Of a stretch of 64,000 bases of DNA, positions 31,450 through 40,493 are shown piece by piece; the stretch's first letter is position 1, and each line of letters starts with the position of its first letter. Source of the stretch: Sugiyamaella lignohabitans (taxonomy: Eukaryota; Ascomycota; Dipodascomycetes; Dipodascales; Trichomonascaceae); the NCBI RefSeq assembly GCF_001640025.1, contig NC_031673.1, positions 1,302,001-1,366,000 of the forward strand, written 5' to 3'. A program made the translations under genes and the position numbers. The notes under the pieces are model-generated. The model ran no database searches. It saw only the letters and a program-made list of their open reading frames with translations, and was not told the origin of the DNA.

Positions 31450-33370
31450 TAGGCGAAGTGGTGCCTGAAGAAGCGGCACTGAGGGTTTCGACGTGTTGTG
31501 AAGGGGCAACCAACGAGGGAAGCGACGTATTGGTGCTGGAAGAAACAGCGCTCTGAGGTTCGCGAGGCGGAGGGTGGGAGTCTGAAGTTGACTCCTCTCC
31601 TGACAAAACCGCATTGCGGGATTCAGCCTGTTGTGATGTTACAGTCGGTGGGGATTGCAATGAAGTGCCGGAAGAAGCAGCACTGTCAGGTTCGCCAGGC
31701 GAAGTGGAAGAATCCGAAGTGGGATCTGATACCTTGTTGGAAGAAGCATCGTTGAGTGATTCAGCGTATTGGGAAGTGGCAGTCAGGGGAGACTGCGATG
31801 GAGTGTCGGAAGAAGCGACACGACTTGGTCCTGGGCTTGTGCCAGAAGAAGCAGCACTGTCAGATTCGCCAGGCGAAGTGGAAGAGTCCGAAGTGGGATC
31901 TGATACCTTGTTGGAAGAAGTACCGTTGATAGATTCAGCGTGTTGGGAAGTGGCAGTCAGCGGGGACTGCGATGGAGTGCCAGAAGAAGCGACACTACTT
32001 TGTCCTGGACGTCGGATGAGAGTTACCGGTCGGGTTGGAACGCGTTTGTCACTAGCAGCCTGCCACGGGTAGACTCTCCGCTTCATGTCGGCGCACAGGA
32101 GGCCGTAACGCTGAAGCTTGTTGCATTCACTCAGTGAAACCAGAGTGAGAACTATAGACATAGCCTTCGTCGTGGGGTCGGACATTCTTTTGGGCGTGAG
32201 CCACCGGATAGGGCTTGCCAACTTCACATCGTTCGCAAACTCGATTTCTTCGTGATATTCATCTAAGTTGGTGTCCTTCGGGATTCCATGGACTACACAC
32301 TTATACCAAGGGGTGTTATCCATGACCTCACCGTACTGTTGAATAGCCTCTGTAAACTTCTCAGGGATATCGCCTTTGAAATGGACTCGAACATTATTCT
32401 TGGGCGTGAGCGTAAGAGCCACGACCGATTTCCCTTCACCCATTTGCTGATTAAGTTTACTTACCAGCTCACTGCGTGAAGGTACGTCGGGTCCAAGTTT
32501 GACAACCTTGAAATTAGACCGGGCTGGTAGACTAGCAACCTTCTGGGCTGCTTCAACCGCCTCCTGTTCGCGTATTATTGCTGCTAGATCCACAGATTGA
32601 AGTTTATTTGCTACCCATTTCTTGGCATGGGTAACTTCTCGGCGCATGAGGCCAGCTTTGGCTTGAACACGAGCTTCAGTTGCCGCAGTCTGCTCCGCGA
32701 ATTTAAATTCACGAGAGTTACTCTCACGCACCATCTTGCCAGCGTAAGTCGCGAGGCTTCCTTGACTCTTCTCTACCGTTTTAAGGCGTTCTTCTAGGTA
32801 GGCAATTTTCTCTTTGTGCTTAGTCTCGATTGCGGCTAAGTATTTACGTAGAGCTACCAACTCATTGCCTTTGGCTGCGCCGTCCTTTTTAATCCTTTCC
32901 ATTGCGGTATTATACTTGTTAATAGTGGCGTTGTTCTGTTTAAGTGCTTCTTCTTGTTGTTTAATGAGTTTACCTTGTTGGTTGTTGGTTTGTTTAAATG
33001 CTTCTTCTTGTTGTTTAAGGAGTTTGGCTTGTTGATTGTTGATTGCTTTGAGCTTCTGAATTTCTGACGCGAGCTCCGCCATAGACGCGGCGTCCTTCAC
33101 CAAATTAATTGTTTCAGGCTCAGTAGGAATCGGGGTGGCTTCAAAGTATTCATCTTCGGCTTCAGAGCAGTCGGTTACTTCATCCCAGGGAAGTGAACGC
33201 GTCGACGCGTTTTCCATTGCGTCGTTGCTGGCGCGTTCCTCCGTGGCTTGAGGCTCCATCACGTCCGGAGACCGCTGAATGCGGGTGCGCTCGGGGTTGT
33301 CAAGTAACTGAATTAAAGGTCGGCTTGAATTTCGCGTTGTTCTGGTCTTATTCGTGGTGTTTATGACCAT
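31418..33370 (-). CDS. LINE ORF1: coiled-coil nucleic-acid-binding protein
   Basis: 650 codons from ATG at 33370. Residues about 80-200 form a long Gln/Lys/Glu-rich coiled coil with the internal repeat LLKQQEEAFKQTNNQQGKL. A globular region at about 300-430 (VRVHFKGDIPEKFTEAIQQYG, WYKCVVHGIP, RYGLLCADMKRRVYP) resembles the RRM-like part of other fungal LINE ORF1 proteins. The tail is Ser/Pro/Thr-rich with a tandem repeat of 58 residues. I see no CCHC zinc knuckle, which is common in related ORF1 proteins. Because the element starts 13 nt before this ATG, the original N-terminus or leader may be missing. Confidence 0.88.
   Translation of the reverse strand: MVINTTNKTRTTRNSSRPLIQLLDNPERTRIQRSPDVMEPQATEERASNDAMENASTRSLPWDEVTDCSEAEDEYFEATPIPTEPETINLVKDAASMAELASEIQKLKAINNQQAKLLKQQEEAFKQTNNQQGKLIKQQEEALKQNNATINKYNTAMERIKKDGAAKGNELVALRKYLAAIETKHKEKIAYLEERLKTVEKSQGSLATYAGKMVRESNSREFKFAEQTAATEARVQAKAGLMRREVTHAKKWVANKLQSVDLAAIIREQEAVEAAQKVASLPARSNFKVVKLGPDVPSRSELVSKLNQQMGEGKSVVALTLTPKNNVRVHFKGDIPEKFTEAIQQYGEVMDNTPWYKCVVHGIPKDTNLDEYHEEIEFANDVKLASPIRWLTPKRMSDPTTKAMSIVLTLVSLSECNKLQRYGLLCADMKRRVYPWQAASDKRVPTRPVTLIRRPGQSSVASSGTPSQSPLTATSQHAESINGTSSNKVSDPTSDSSTSPGESDSAASSGTSPGPSRVASSDTPSQSPLTATSQYAESLNDASSNKVSDPTSDSSTSPGEPDSAASSGTSLQSPPTVTSQQAESRNAVLSGEESTSDSHPPPREPQSAVSSSTNTSLPSLVAPSQHVETLSAASSGTTSPNESENEVERQ
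31655..32000 (-). repeat. 174-bp in-frame tandem duplication in LINE ORF1
   Basis: Two copies of a segment encoding SPLTATSQ(H/Y)AES...SNKVSDPTSDSSTSPGE lie 174 bp (58 codons) apart, and a third more diverged unit follows. The copies are very similar, so the duplication is recent. Confidence 0.8.
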
Positions 33371-33383
33371 TCAATTGTTTTTT

Positions 33384-33398
33384 TCTTTTGTGGCTCAA
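33384..33398. repeat. Target-site duplication, right copy
   Basis: TCTTTTGTGGCTCAA, identical to 27897-27911. Confidence 0.92.
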
Positions 33399-33617
33399 CA
33401 AGTTGCGCCGAGCATTTTACAGCGTTATCCTCCTTTGCAGTTGGTCTAAAATTTACAGTTGTAATGAGGATCATCGCACGTATAACAAGCAAAATTGTCC
33501 AATGTGATTATTAGGAACTTTTGCAATATATTGAGCCTGTCAAGAGCTCAAAAACTAGAAACAAATATAAGGAAATCTGGTCCAGAGTCAATTTGAAAAA
33601 TTTTCTATCAACAAATA

Positions 33618-33689
33618 TCCGATATGGTGTAATGGCTAGCACAGGACGCTCTCACCGTCCAGATCAGGGTTCGATTCCCTGTATCGGAG
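33618..33689 (+). tRNA. tRNA-Glu (anticodon CTC)
   Basis: 72 nt. The acceptor stem TCCGATA/TATCGGA pairs fully with discriminator G. The D-arm region is TGGTGTAATGGCTAGCACA. The anticodon stem GGACG/CGTCC closes the loop CTCTCAC, anticodon CTC. The T-arm is CAGGG TTCGATT CCCTG. No intron. A T-run (33692-33699) directly downstream fits RNA polymerase III termination. The LINE lies 219 bp upstream. Confidence 0.96.
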
Positions 33690-34068
33690 TTTCTTTTTTG
33701 CATTTATACCATCTTCTTTTTCTTTGGATAGAAGTATTACTGGCGGTAGATACAAATAACCGCTGAGTCCGGATCGGATAGGTTCAGTCGTGCTTAGAAG
33801 TATGACAGGAGGTGAGCTAGAAGGAGAGGTGCATACACAGACTAAAGATCTTCTGCATATTTCAATGAAGCAAACACCTGGGCTCATTCTCCAACTAAAT
33901 CAACCCTTCTGTTTCTCTACACTTCACAGATTTTCTAGCATTACACTTTTGGACCACTTGATAAATACCTACATGAATTGGGTGGTAGGTTATAATTAGC
34001 AAATCTCAATGTTCTGGTATTGAAATCAATTGAGCGCGTTTATTCTATTGTTGCATCTCCTGAGACAC
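33690..34068. other. Intergenic region between tRNA-Glu and the mannosyltransferase
   Basis: 379 bp. Holds the tRNA terminator and the promoter of the next gene; nothing else was recognised. Confidence 0.5.
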
Positions 34069-35496
34069 ATGATAAACATGTTTCCTATGAGAAAGCACAG
34101 AACGTTGGTAGCTCTATTCCTTGGACTGATAGTGACCTGGTCGTTAGTTAGCACACTAAGAGAACACAAACCGGCGACGTTGAGTCTATCAGATTTAAAG
34201 CCAGTAAACAATGGACACAGTGACAACAAGGCCCATGTGACTAAGCTGGTGTCCAGTCCAGAACACAGTGGCAGCCTGGAGAACCCAGATCAGGGGATGG
34301 CCCCCAAATTAAGTGATATATCTAAGTCAGATACAAGCATCAAGTCCAAAACAAGCAAGCCAAAAAGCATAGGAGAAAAAGCTTTAAAGGAACCCCAGGA
34401 TTATAGTAAAGACTCAGAACAATTCGTCGGAGTACCATCTGCACCAGCACCAGCTCAAGTTGCACCAGCCCAAGTTCAAGGTGACCAAATTCTTCACCAT
34501 CCACTCGATGATATTTATGCTGGTATAAGTATCAATCCAGTGAGAGCGGTTCCAACACCGTCCGTAGCTGAGCGACAGTTGCATAACAAATACCAGGCAG
34601 TCCGCGATCATTTGATGGAGTTAGAAAATCTGACAATTCACAATACTTTTCACGTCCCACAGTCACAACGTGTGAAGAATAGAATTGAACCCTGTGAAGA
34701 GCAGATTCTTATCTTGTCTGCATGTGATGGAATACGCGCTACCGATGAAGATCCTGAGTTTATGTCTTTGATTCTTCAGAACAGAATAGACTACGCTAAT
34801 TTGCATAATTACTCGCATTATTTCGTGGACACGAGCAAGTTTCAAACGGGCGACAAGGCCAAATTACATCCTGTGTGGTTCAAGATTGCCGCGATCCGTG
34901 AGGCCTTTGAGATGAATCCCGCTGCACAATGGGTTTGGTGGCTCGATATGGACGGCCTAATCATGAATCCAAAGATAGACTTGGCGCAGCATCTACTTCA
35001 TCCTCATGTGCTTGAACAGAGACTAACCTATGATCGACCTATAAATGATGTGGGGGGAATGTTTACTGGTCTGGTTTATAAGTCCAGGGGCCAGGTGAGA
35101 GCAGCTGATATTGATTTTGTGTTTTCTCAAGACTCGCTTGGTGTTAACGCGGGCTCGTTTTTCATTCGGCGATCAAAGTTTTCATCCTTTGTCTTGGATA
35201 TCTGGGACTCTCCTCAAATGATAGATCTAAACTTCTCTCAACGGGAGCAAGATGTGTTCAACTTTCTACTCACCAAGTACAGGGAGGTCTACGACCATAC
35301 TGGCTTAGTACCGCAACGTCTATTTAATTCATATCATTCTACAAATACAAAATCTTACGGCAGATATTGGCCGGGGGATTTGGTTGTTCACTTTGCTGGT
35401 AAAAGTAGGACATATGAGTATCGTGAATTATGGAACTCGTACTGGGATGTCAGTGGTACATTGAACCCACCTATTTACAACTCTGAGTCTGAGTAA
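34069..35496 (+). CDS. GT34 family alpha-mannosyltransferase (MNN10/MNN11-like), type II Golgi protein
   Basis: 475 codons from ATG at 34069; upstream in-frame codons offer only TTG, and ATGs at residues 4 and 7 are alternatives. A short basic N-terminus and a membrane anchor (about 11-27, LVALFLGLIVTWSLV) are followed by a Ser/Pro-rich stem to about 185. The GT34 catalytic domain follows: ILILSACDG, NRIDYANLHNYSHYFVD, KLHPVWFKIAAIREAF, the metal-binding DxD in WVWWLDMDGLIMNP (293-295), NAGSFFIRRS, REQDVFNFLL, and HFAGK (441-445). In yeast, Mnn10 and Mnn11 act in the Golgi M-Pol II complex that extends the alpha-1,6-mannan backbone; Och1-type GT32 motifs are absent. I cannot assign it to MNN10 or MNN11 specifically. 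Confidence 0.88.
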   Translation: MINMFPMRKHRTLVALFLGLIVTWSLVSTLREHKPATLSLSDLKPVNNGHSDNKAHVTKLVSSPEHSGSLENPDQGMAPKLSDISKSDTSIKSKTSKPKSIGEKALKEPQDYSKDSEQFVGVPSAPAPAQVAPAQVQGDQILHHPLDDIYAGISINPVRAVPTPSVAERQLHNKYQAVRDHLMELENLTIHNTFHVPQSQRVKNRIEPCEEQILILSACDGIRATDEDPEFMSLILQNRIDYANLHNYSHYFVDTSKFQTGDKAKLHPVWFKIAAIREAFEMNPAAQWVWWLDMDGLIMNPKIDLAQHLLHPHVLEQRLTYDRPINDVGGMFTGLVYKSRGQVRAADIDFVFSQDSLGVNAGSFFIRRSKFSSFVLDIWDSPQMIDLNFSQREQDVFNFLLTKYREVYDHTGLVPQRLFNSYHSTNTKSYGRYWPGDLVVHFAGKSRTYEYRELWNSYWDVSGTLNPPIYNSESE

Positions 35497-35528
35497 TCCC
35501 TAAAGACACGCATTTTCTATCAATATTT

Positions 35529-37802
35529 TTACCGTTCATGATAGTGAGACCCACAATAAATACATACATCAGTAGCACGAAGTATGGCCAAGACAAGCCA
35601 GTTTTCTTTAGGCACTGTCTTGATCCGTTTCCTTTGGCACCCTTCACAAGTAACGACATCTTTCGACGTAAGTGGTAATAGAGTAACACTACATCGTCTC
35701 CAAGCTACACCATTTTTTGATGTAATTGACTCCAAATTTCCACTGTTTTCACTTTGGAAATCAAAGACTTCCTCGAAGAATCTGCCTGAGATAGCGATTT
35801 CTGTGGGTTTACCATCATTGAATAGAGGAGTAGAGTCCCCATCCATAACGTGATTGTAACTTAAAAGAGATACTCGATCAAGCAGACCCAGATTATCATG
35901 GTCATCTATGCCGTTGGCATATCTGAGCACAATGGCTGCTAAGAATTGGAGAACCACAGTGGCACTGCCAACTCCCAAATGAAGTAACAGGCGGTGTCGT
36001 TCAAGTGAAGGCTTGAACAGTGATCTGTTTAGCATATTTTCCAAAACTAGTCCACGTGAACTGTCTACTGCCGCTGTTTGCCCTGCATATATACTCTCTG
36101 GACTCGATTCATCAGTTTGGAGCTGATCGATCAGTTTCTTCATATAATTTTCGCGATCAGATTTAGAAATAAAAGTCTGTAGTGTTAGAATTTCCCACCA
36201 TGTTGACAAGCTGGATCCGTCTATAATAGATCGGGCTGTAGGAACTATCAATGTCTCCAAACTTTCATTGCCAAGAGGTAAGAATACTATCCTACACGAT
36301 TGCTGCGAGAGGATAGGATATCGCAGTTTCTCAATTGGAGTGAGGGTGTATGCCAGCGCAATATATGTTCCATGAGGATGAACCACTCCACCGAAACACT
36401 CGAAATTCACCAATGCCGTTGTTAAAGAGTCCGTAGTGCGCTTTTTCCGTTTTGAAACAAGAGAACTGATAATGTCACTAACTGATCGAGAATCATCAAC
36501 ATCTAATGCTTCTTCTAAGACGGTATCGATATTTACAGAAAATGATTCGCCTTTACACGATGTCGTTGTCACTTGAACCACAGTGGGATTCACTCTACTG
36601 ATCATAAGGACCGTAGGATGAGCGGAAAAGTCAGTGGTGAAACTGAGAATCTTGCTTTTCGTTGTGTTTTCCGAAAATATAAATACATCTAGATGCCGAG
36701 CTCGTACAACTGCTAAAACATTAGTATGGTGAATATTATCACGATACCAACGATGAATTGATAAATGAAACCTTGAGCTCGCTAGAACCTCCCGGTCTTC
36801 TAGCACGGTTAAATTCGCTGGTGTCCTTGGAGTGCTCTTCTTTCTCTCGTCATCGTGGTCAACGTCCATGCTGTCGACATGTGCATCGCCATTTGGAGTT
36901 TTAGTGCAGTGTATCTTCTTTACTACTAGTCGATTTGTGGAAGTTGACACAGATAAGAACGCTGTGAAAGCTGCATGGGTGATGTCATTACTGTCTTCCA
37001 TTCTATTCACTGTTTCGTTATCTGTCGTTTTTCGTCCTCTTCTTACATCTTGGGTACCATTTGAGCTATTATCTGCTGACCAACTGGACCATTTTAAACC
37101 CGTAATCCATTCATCTCCAACATGAATCTCCCCAGCTTTTTTGATCTCATTCGCATTTATTTCATAAATCATCACATAGCCCAACTCAGACCCTAATGCT
37201 AAAAAAGCACTACCCCATTTATCCCCTCCTTGATAAATGAATCTTTCTGACCATGCCAAGCTATGGAACCGTAAGCCTCTCATTTGATTATCGTCGAGAA
37301 CTAGCTTTTGACTCTCAACATGGACTTCTAACCGATTTGCCCTAAGTAAATCTTGCAATGTGATGTGGTTGAGATTGGCTCTCAATTGCCATTTTACAGT
37401 GTGTGGATTGCCTTGTTGATGAAATAGTACGACCTCACCTCTGCTAGTTAAAGTTGCTAACAGACAACCTCGGGTGATGGCAGCCATCCCAGATGGCGAC
37501 CAGTCAGCATTCACAAAGACAATCTCCGCAGTTGTTGCAGTCAATGAGAAAGCCTGATCATTTGAACTCGTAATTTCCGAATAATACGATGGGACCTCGT
37601 CTAAGACCACTGTATGGTTTGTATCATACCGGAGAACTCGCTTTTTTCCCTCTTCATCCTCTTCAGGAGGGATGTTAGTAGTTGGCGACAGAATCGTGAT
37701 GCTCTGACCCGAAGCAACTGCTAGCCTTCCATCTTGAGACCACGATATTGCATCAGCAGCCGATGAGACTACTGACCTGTCTATTTTTATTGTCACTGGC
37801 AT
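35529..37802 (-). CDS. TFIIIC subunit (TFIIIC90/Sfc9-like; WD40 plus zinc domain)
   Basis: 757 codons from ATG at 37802. The N-terminal half is a WD40-type propeller starting AISWSQDGRLAVASGQSITILSPT and including ADWSPSGMAAITRGCLLATLTSRGEVVLF, matching the TFIIIC delta N-domain. The C-terminus has the zinc domain of the family: WRRCSVTLLPL, CEGCQRKRIK, CIYCGSHYHER as the last residues. The acidic, charged insert around 250-320 is probably a loop. TFIIIC binds the A and B boxes of tRNA genes and recruits TFIIIB for RNA polymerase III transcription. Fungal relatives are S. pombe Sfc9 and, distantly, S. cerevisiae Tfc8. It lies 32 bp tail-to-tail from the mannosyltransferase gene, so the 3' ends probably overlap in mRNA. 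Confidence 0.83.
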   Translation of the reverse strand: MPVTIKIDRSVVSSAADAISWSQDGRLAVASGQSITILSPTTNIPPEEDEEGKKRVLRYDTNHTVVLDEVPSYYSEITSSNDQAFSLTATTAEIVFVNADWSPSGMAAITRGCLLATLTSRGEVVLFHQQGNPHTVKWQLRANLNHITLQDLLRANRLEVHVESQKLVLDDNQMRGLRFHSLAWSERFIYQGGDKWGSAFLALGSELGYVMIYEINANEIKKAGEIHVGDEWITGLKWSSWSADNSSNGTQDVRRGRKTTDNETVNRMEDSNDITHAAFTAFLSVSTSTNRLVVKKIHCTKTPNGDAHVDSMDVDHDDERKKSTPRTPANLTVLEDREVLASSRFHLSIHRWYRDNIHHTNVLAVVRARHLDVFIFSENTTKSKILSFTTDFSAHPTVLMISRVNPTVVQVTTTSCKGESFSVNIDTVLEEALDVDDSRSVSDIISSLVSKRKKRTTDSLTTALVNFECFGGVVHPHGTYIALAYTLTPIEKLRYPILSQQSCRIVFLPLGNESLETLIVPTARSIIDGSSLSTWWEILTLQTFISKSDRENYMKKLIDQLQTDESSPESIYAGQTAAVDSSRGLVLENMLNRSLFKPSLERHRLLLHLGVGSATVVLQFLAAIVLRYANGIDDHDNLGLLDRVSLLSYNHVMDGDSTPLFNDGKPTEIAISGRFFEEVFDFQSENSGNLESITSKNGVAWRRCSVTLLPLTSKDVVTCEGCQRKRIKTVPKENWLVLAILRATDVCIYCGSHYHER

Positions 37803-38185
37803 TGATTTCGGATTCCAAAAGATATCCTTTGACGCGCATTATCTATATCGACTATTAATCAAAATAGTCCGATAGTAACATAAATTCACGTCGTCCTGAC
37901 GGTTCCCCTGAAAATCCTCGATTGAGATGACAGCCACCGATCGGCAGGATCGCAACTAACATTTCGTTCTCTATAGGAAGAAGACCCATTATCCTGCTCC
38001 AACTAGCGTTCTTATTTCGTCCATTTAAATCTCGCCAATCCCCAACTACCAATGGTTTTCGTGGCTTGACTCATAGATCTTATAGCTGGATGCTTCTTTC
38101 GGTTTGCATAAACGGTGTTTATAAATAAATAATCGCATTAGAGCGAGAAGATAAATTATACATGGATATGAGAATTCTATTCCAA
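37803..38185. other. Intergenic region between TFIIIC subunit and AIR1/2
   Basis: 383 bp between two minus-strand genes; promoter of the TFIIIC gene. Nothing else was recognised. Confidence 0.5.
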
Positions 38186-39435
38186 TCATCTGTTTCTTTT
38201 GAAGGCATTTCGGGCTGAGCTTGCAGCTTTTTGAATACGGCTCCCAAAACTACGTTGAGAGCTGCGTGGTGGCGAAAAAGAGCGCTGGCTACGACTGCTG
38301 TTACCAAAGTGGTTATGAGACTGAGAGTACTCATGCCCACGACTATAACTGCTGCCATAGCTGCCATTATTACCATATCCACGATCTCCATTATAATCCC
38401 GATCATAATCCCTACTACCTCTTCCACTACTGATCGTACTACGATAGTCTCGCGAATAATGATCATTTCTAGAACTTGCATTTGATCTAATTGATCTTGA
38501 AGATGCTTTGCGATTTAAATTTTGCGATCCAGAGGTGGTCATAGATGGAGGTCTGTATGACTCAGCCTGCTTAAAATCAGGTTTGAAATTTCGCAACTCT
38601 TCATGATATTTCTTTTGGAATTTTGGCGCCAAGCTCTCGACACAGAAAGCAGTAGCTTCTCGGTATCGTAACAGTACTGGTCTTGGTAAAGGACAATCGT
38701 CACCATAATGACCAGCTCCAGCACAGTTGTAACAGCTAATACTTGCAGGATATTGTGAATCGCCTGATCTGATGACCTTATAACTCCTCCATATACTAGG
38801 GCATGTTTCTTCGGTATGTGATTTTGACGAACATCGGCTACAGAATATATATTTGGATTTCTCTGTACACGCCGACCTCAAATGACCCATTTTACCACAG
38901 TTTGTACAGCGCTGTGTTTTTGGACAATGCTTTGAATAATGAGTGTTTCTTTCTCCACACTTTTCACAAATGACTACTTTGCAGTCTTTAGCAATATGCC
39001 CTCTTCCATGACACTTTCTACAAACAGGTCCCAGTAAATCGTCAATATCATCAGTACCAAAATATCTACCACCACCACGCTTTGTTAGTTAGTACCAGTC
39101 GAATTGAATCCATACTAAGTAGGTCAGAAGTCGGTTCAGCCTGCTGTACTCACCATCTCGATCAGTTCTTCATTTATATCGGGTCCACCATTTTCTGGAG
39201 CCTTTTCATTATTTTCACTCTCAACATTCTCTTGTTCCTCTTTTTTCGACTCATCCGTGATATTTTCATTTTCATTATTAATAGCATTAGCTTGGAGATT
39301 GTCGCCGGTAGCCTCTTTGATCTTTATTACATCCTCAGACTCATTATCGCCCATAGCGCTAACTTTCCGCTCATCCGCATTCATGGTTTGATCAAGGGTA
39401 GCCTCATGTGGCAAAAGTGGACCCTGTTCAGCCAT
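38186..39435 (-). CDS. AIR1: Zinc-knuckle RNA-binding protein of the TRAMP complex (two exons)
   Basis: Exon 1 is 39435-39154 and exon 2 is 39079-38186, joined in phase 0 across a 74-nt intron (donor GTGAGT, branch TACTAAC, acceptor AAAG). The product has 391 residues. The first 90 are acidic. The junction gives ELIEM-RGGGRYFGTDD, matching the conserved start of the Air core. Five CCHC knuckles follow: CRKCHGRGHIAKDC, CEKCGERNTHYSKHC, CTNCGKMGHLRSAC, CSRCSSKSHTEETC and CYNCAGAGHYGDDC, with the Air hallmark CPSIWRSY between the last two. The tail is Arg/Ser/Tyr/Gly-rich. Air proteins form TRAMP with a Trf4/5 poly(A) polymerase and Mtr4 in nuclear RNA surveillance. AIR1 and AIR2 arose from a duplication within yeasts, so the symbol stands for the single ancestral gene. 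Confidence 0.92.
39080..39153 (-). other. Spliceosomal intron of AIR1/2 with AAG acceptor
   Basis: 74 nt: donor GTGAGT at 39153, TACTAACTAACAAAG ending at 39080. The acceptor is AAG, not the usual CAG/TAG, and lies 8 nt after the branch site. The reading frame and the conserved RGxGRYFG block support it. Confidence 0.85.
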
Positions 39436-40493
39436 ACTCTCACTCTCTCCGGATATATTCCGTAGCGTTGTCGCTTTTCAAGACACTCAAACTGTAATAG
39501 TCAGCTTACTGTGATCCGAATTTTTTGATGATCTTCCCTTCCGTCCTATGTCGGCGTTCAAATTACTATATCCCTTAGAATATTCTACTATCGGGCAGGA
39601 ATGATGAAGCTAAACTTTTCGGAAAAAGGGGGATGGATATTCGATTCCCATTTCCTGAATTGGGTTTTCCATTCATTTTCCATTAAATATGTAAAAAGGG
39701 AATAGTATGATTCTTCAGTGAAATGCAGTCGGATGAAGGTATGAGTTCTTTCTTCTTACCCCTCTTTCCACTGAATGCAGGTAGCATCTCAGTAACAGTG
39801 CTCAGGAATGAAGGAACGATCAGCAAGCAGAAGGAGCCAAGTTTCACAAAGTATCTAAACAATGGTACTTCTCCAGCCGGTTGTCAGCCCTTCTCCTTTT
39901 CGAGAAATGCATCCGGAGATGTCTTGCGAGGTTTAATGTTTGTCTCACCGCACATGTATTCATACCATCACAGTATATAAAGTTATCTACATACATGAAC
40001 GACTTGAGCTTTCTGCATGAGATTAAGTGGTTCTAGACCCCCAGGATTAATGCCGCTTCAATCATTAAGCTAATTTGAAACTTCGTTACTGCTTTAACAC
40101 TGCATGTGGCGTGAGCTCTATCGTACATTCCACCTCAAATTATCCGGTTCTCAGATCCAATGCATAACGGTTAGTGCTCATGGTTCCCTTATCAATTTCT
40201 GCTACATTTGTCTAAATCTGATTGGGATACGCCAACCAACCTCTACCAATTCCTCGTCAAATATGTGGAAATAGATCCCCTGACTTTATAATCTCTACTG
40301 CTATATTGTGTTATGTTTATTGGCTATAGTGGCTGGGACACATTTCAAAATAGGATAAGCGAAACTCGAGTTTAATACCTAGCCACATCATGGTAGAGAC
40401 TCAATCTGAGTAAGCGAGGATTGTCTAGACTCTTATTAAACTATTTATATTTGGACTGGAAATAGGTGCATTGCATAGAGATATTTATATGAC
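39436..40493. other. Intergenic region
   Basis: 1.06 kb between the AIR1/2 start and the sugar porter stop. An 85-codon frame at 39723-39980 has an ATG but no recognisable feature. No tRNA was seen. Confidence 0.5.

Larger units (their letters stand above)
27912..33383 (-). mobile_element. Non-LTR retrotransposon (LINE), 5.47 kb, both ORFs open
   Basis: The element lies on the minus strand and is bounded by identical 15-bp duplications (27897-27911 and 33384-33398). ORF1 (33370-31418) and ORF2 (31449-28201) overlap. The 3' untranslated region is about 290 nt and ends in a TAA/ATT trinucleotide tail (27912-27934). No LTRs are present. The element's 5' end lies only 13 nt before the ORF1 ATG, so some 5' truncation is likely. 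The absence of stops or frameshifts and the perfect duplication point to a recent insertion. The ORF2 layout (EEP endonuclease, reverse transcriptase, terminal Cys/His motif, no evident RNase H) places it among APE-type LINEs; the clade needs a tree. Confidence 0.93.

Noticed and set aside
39723..39980. 85-codon plus-strand frame with ATG
   Set aside because: No recognisable motif or conserved composition; the length is what chance allows in 1 kb.
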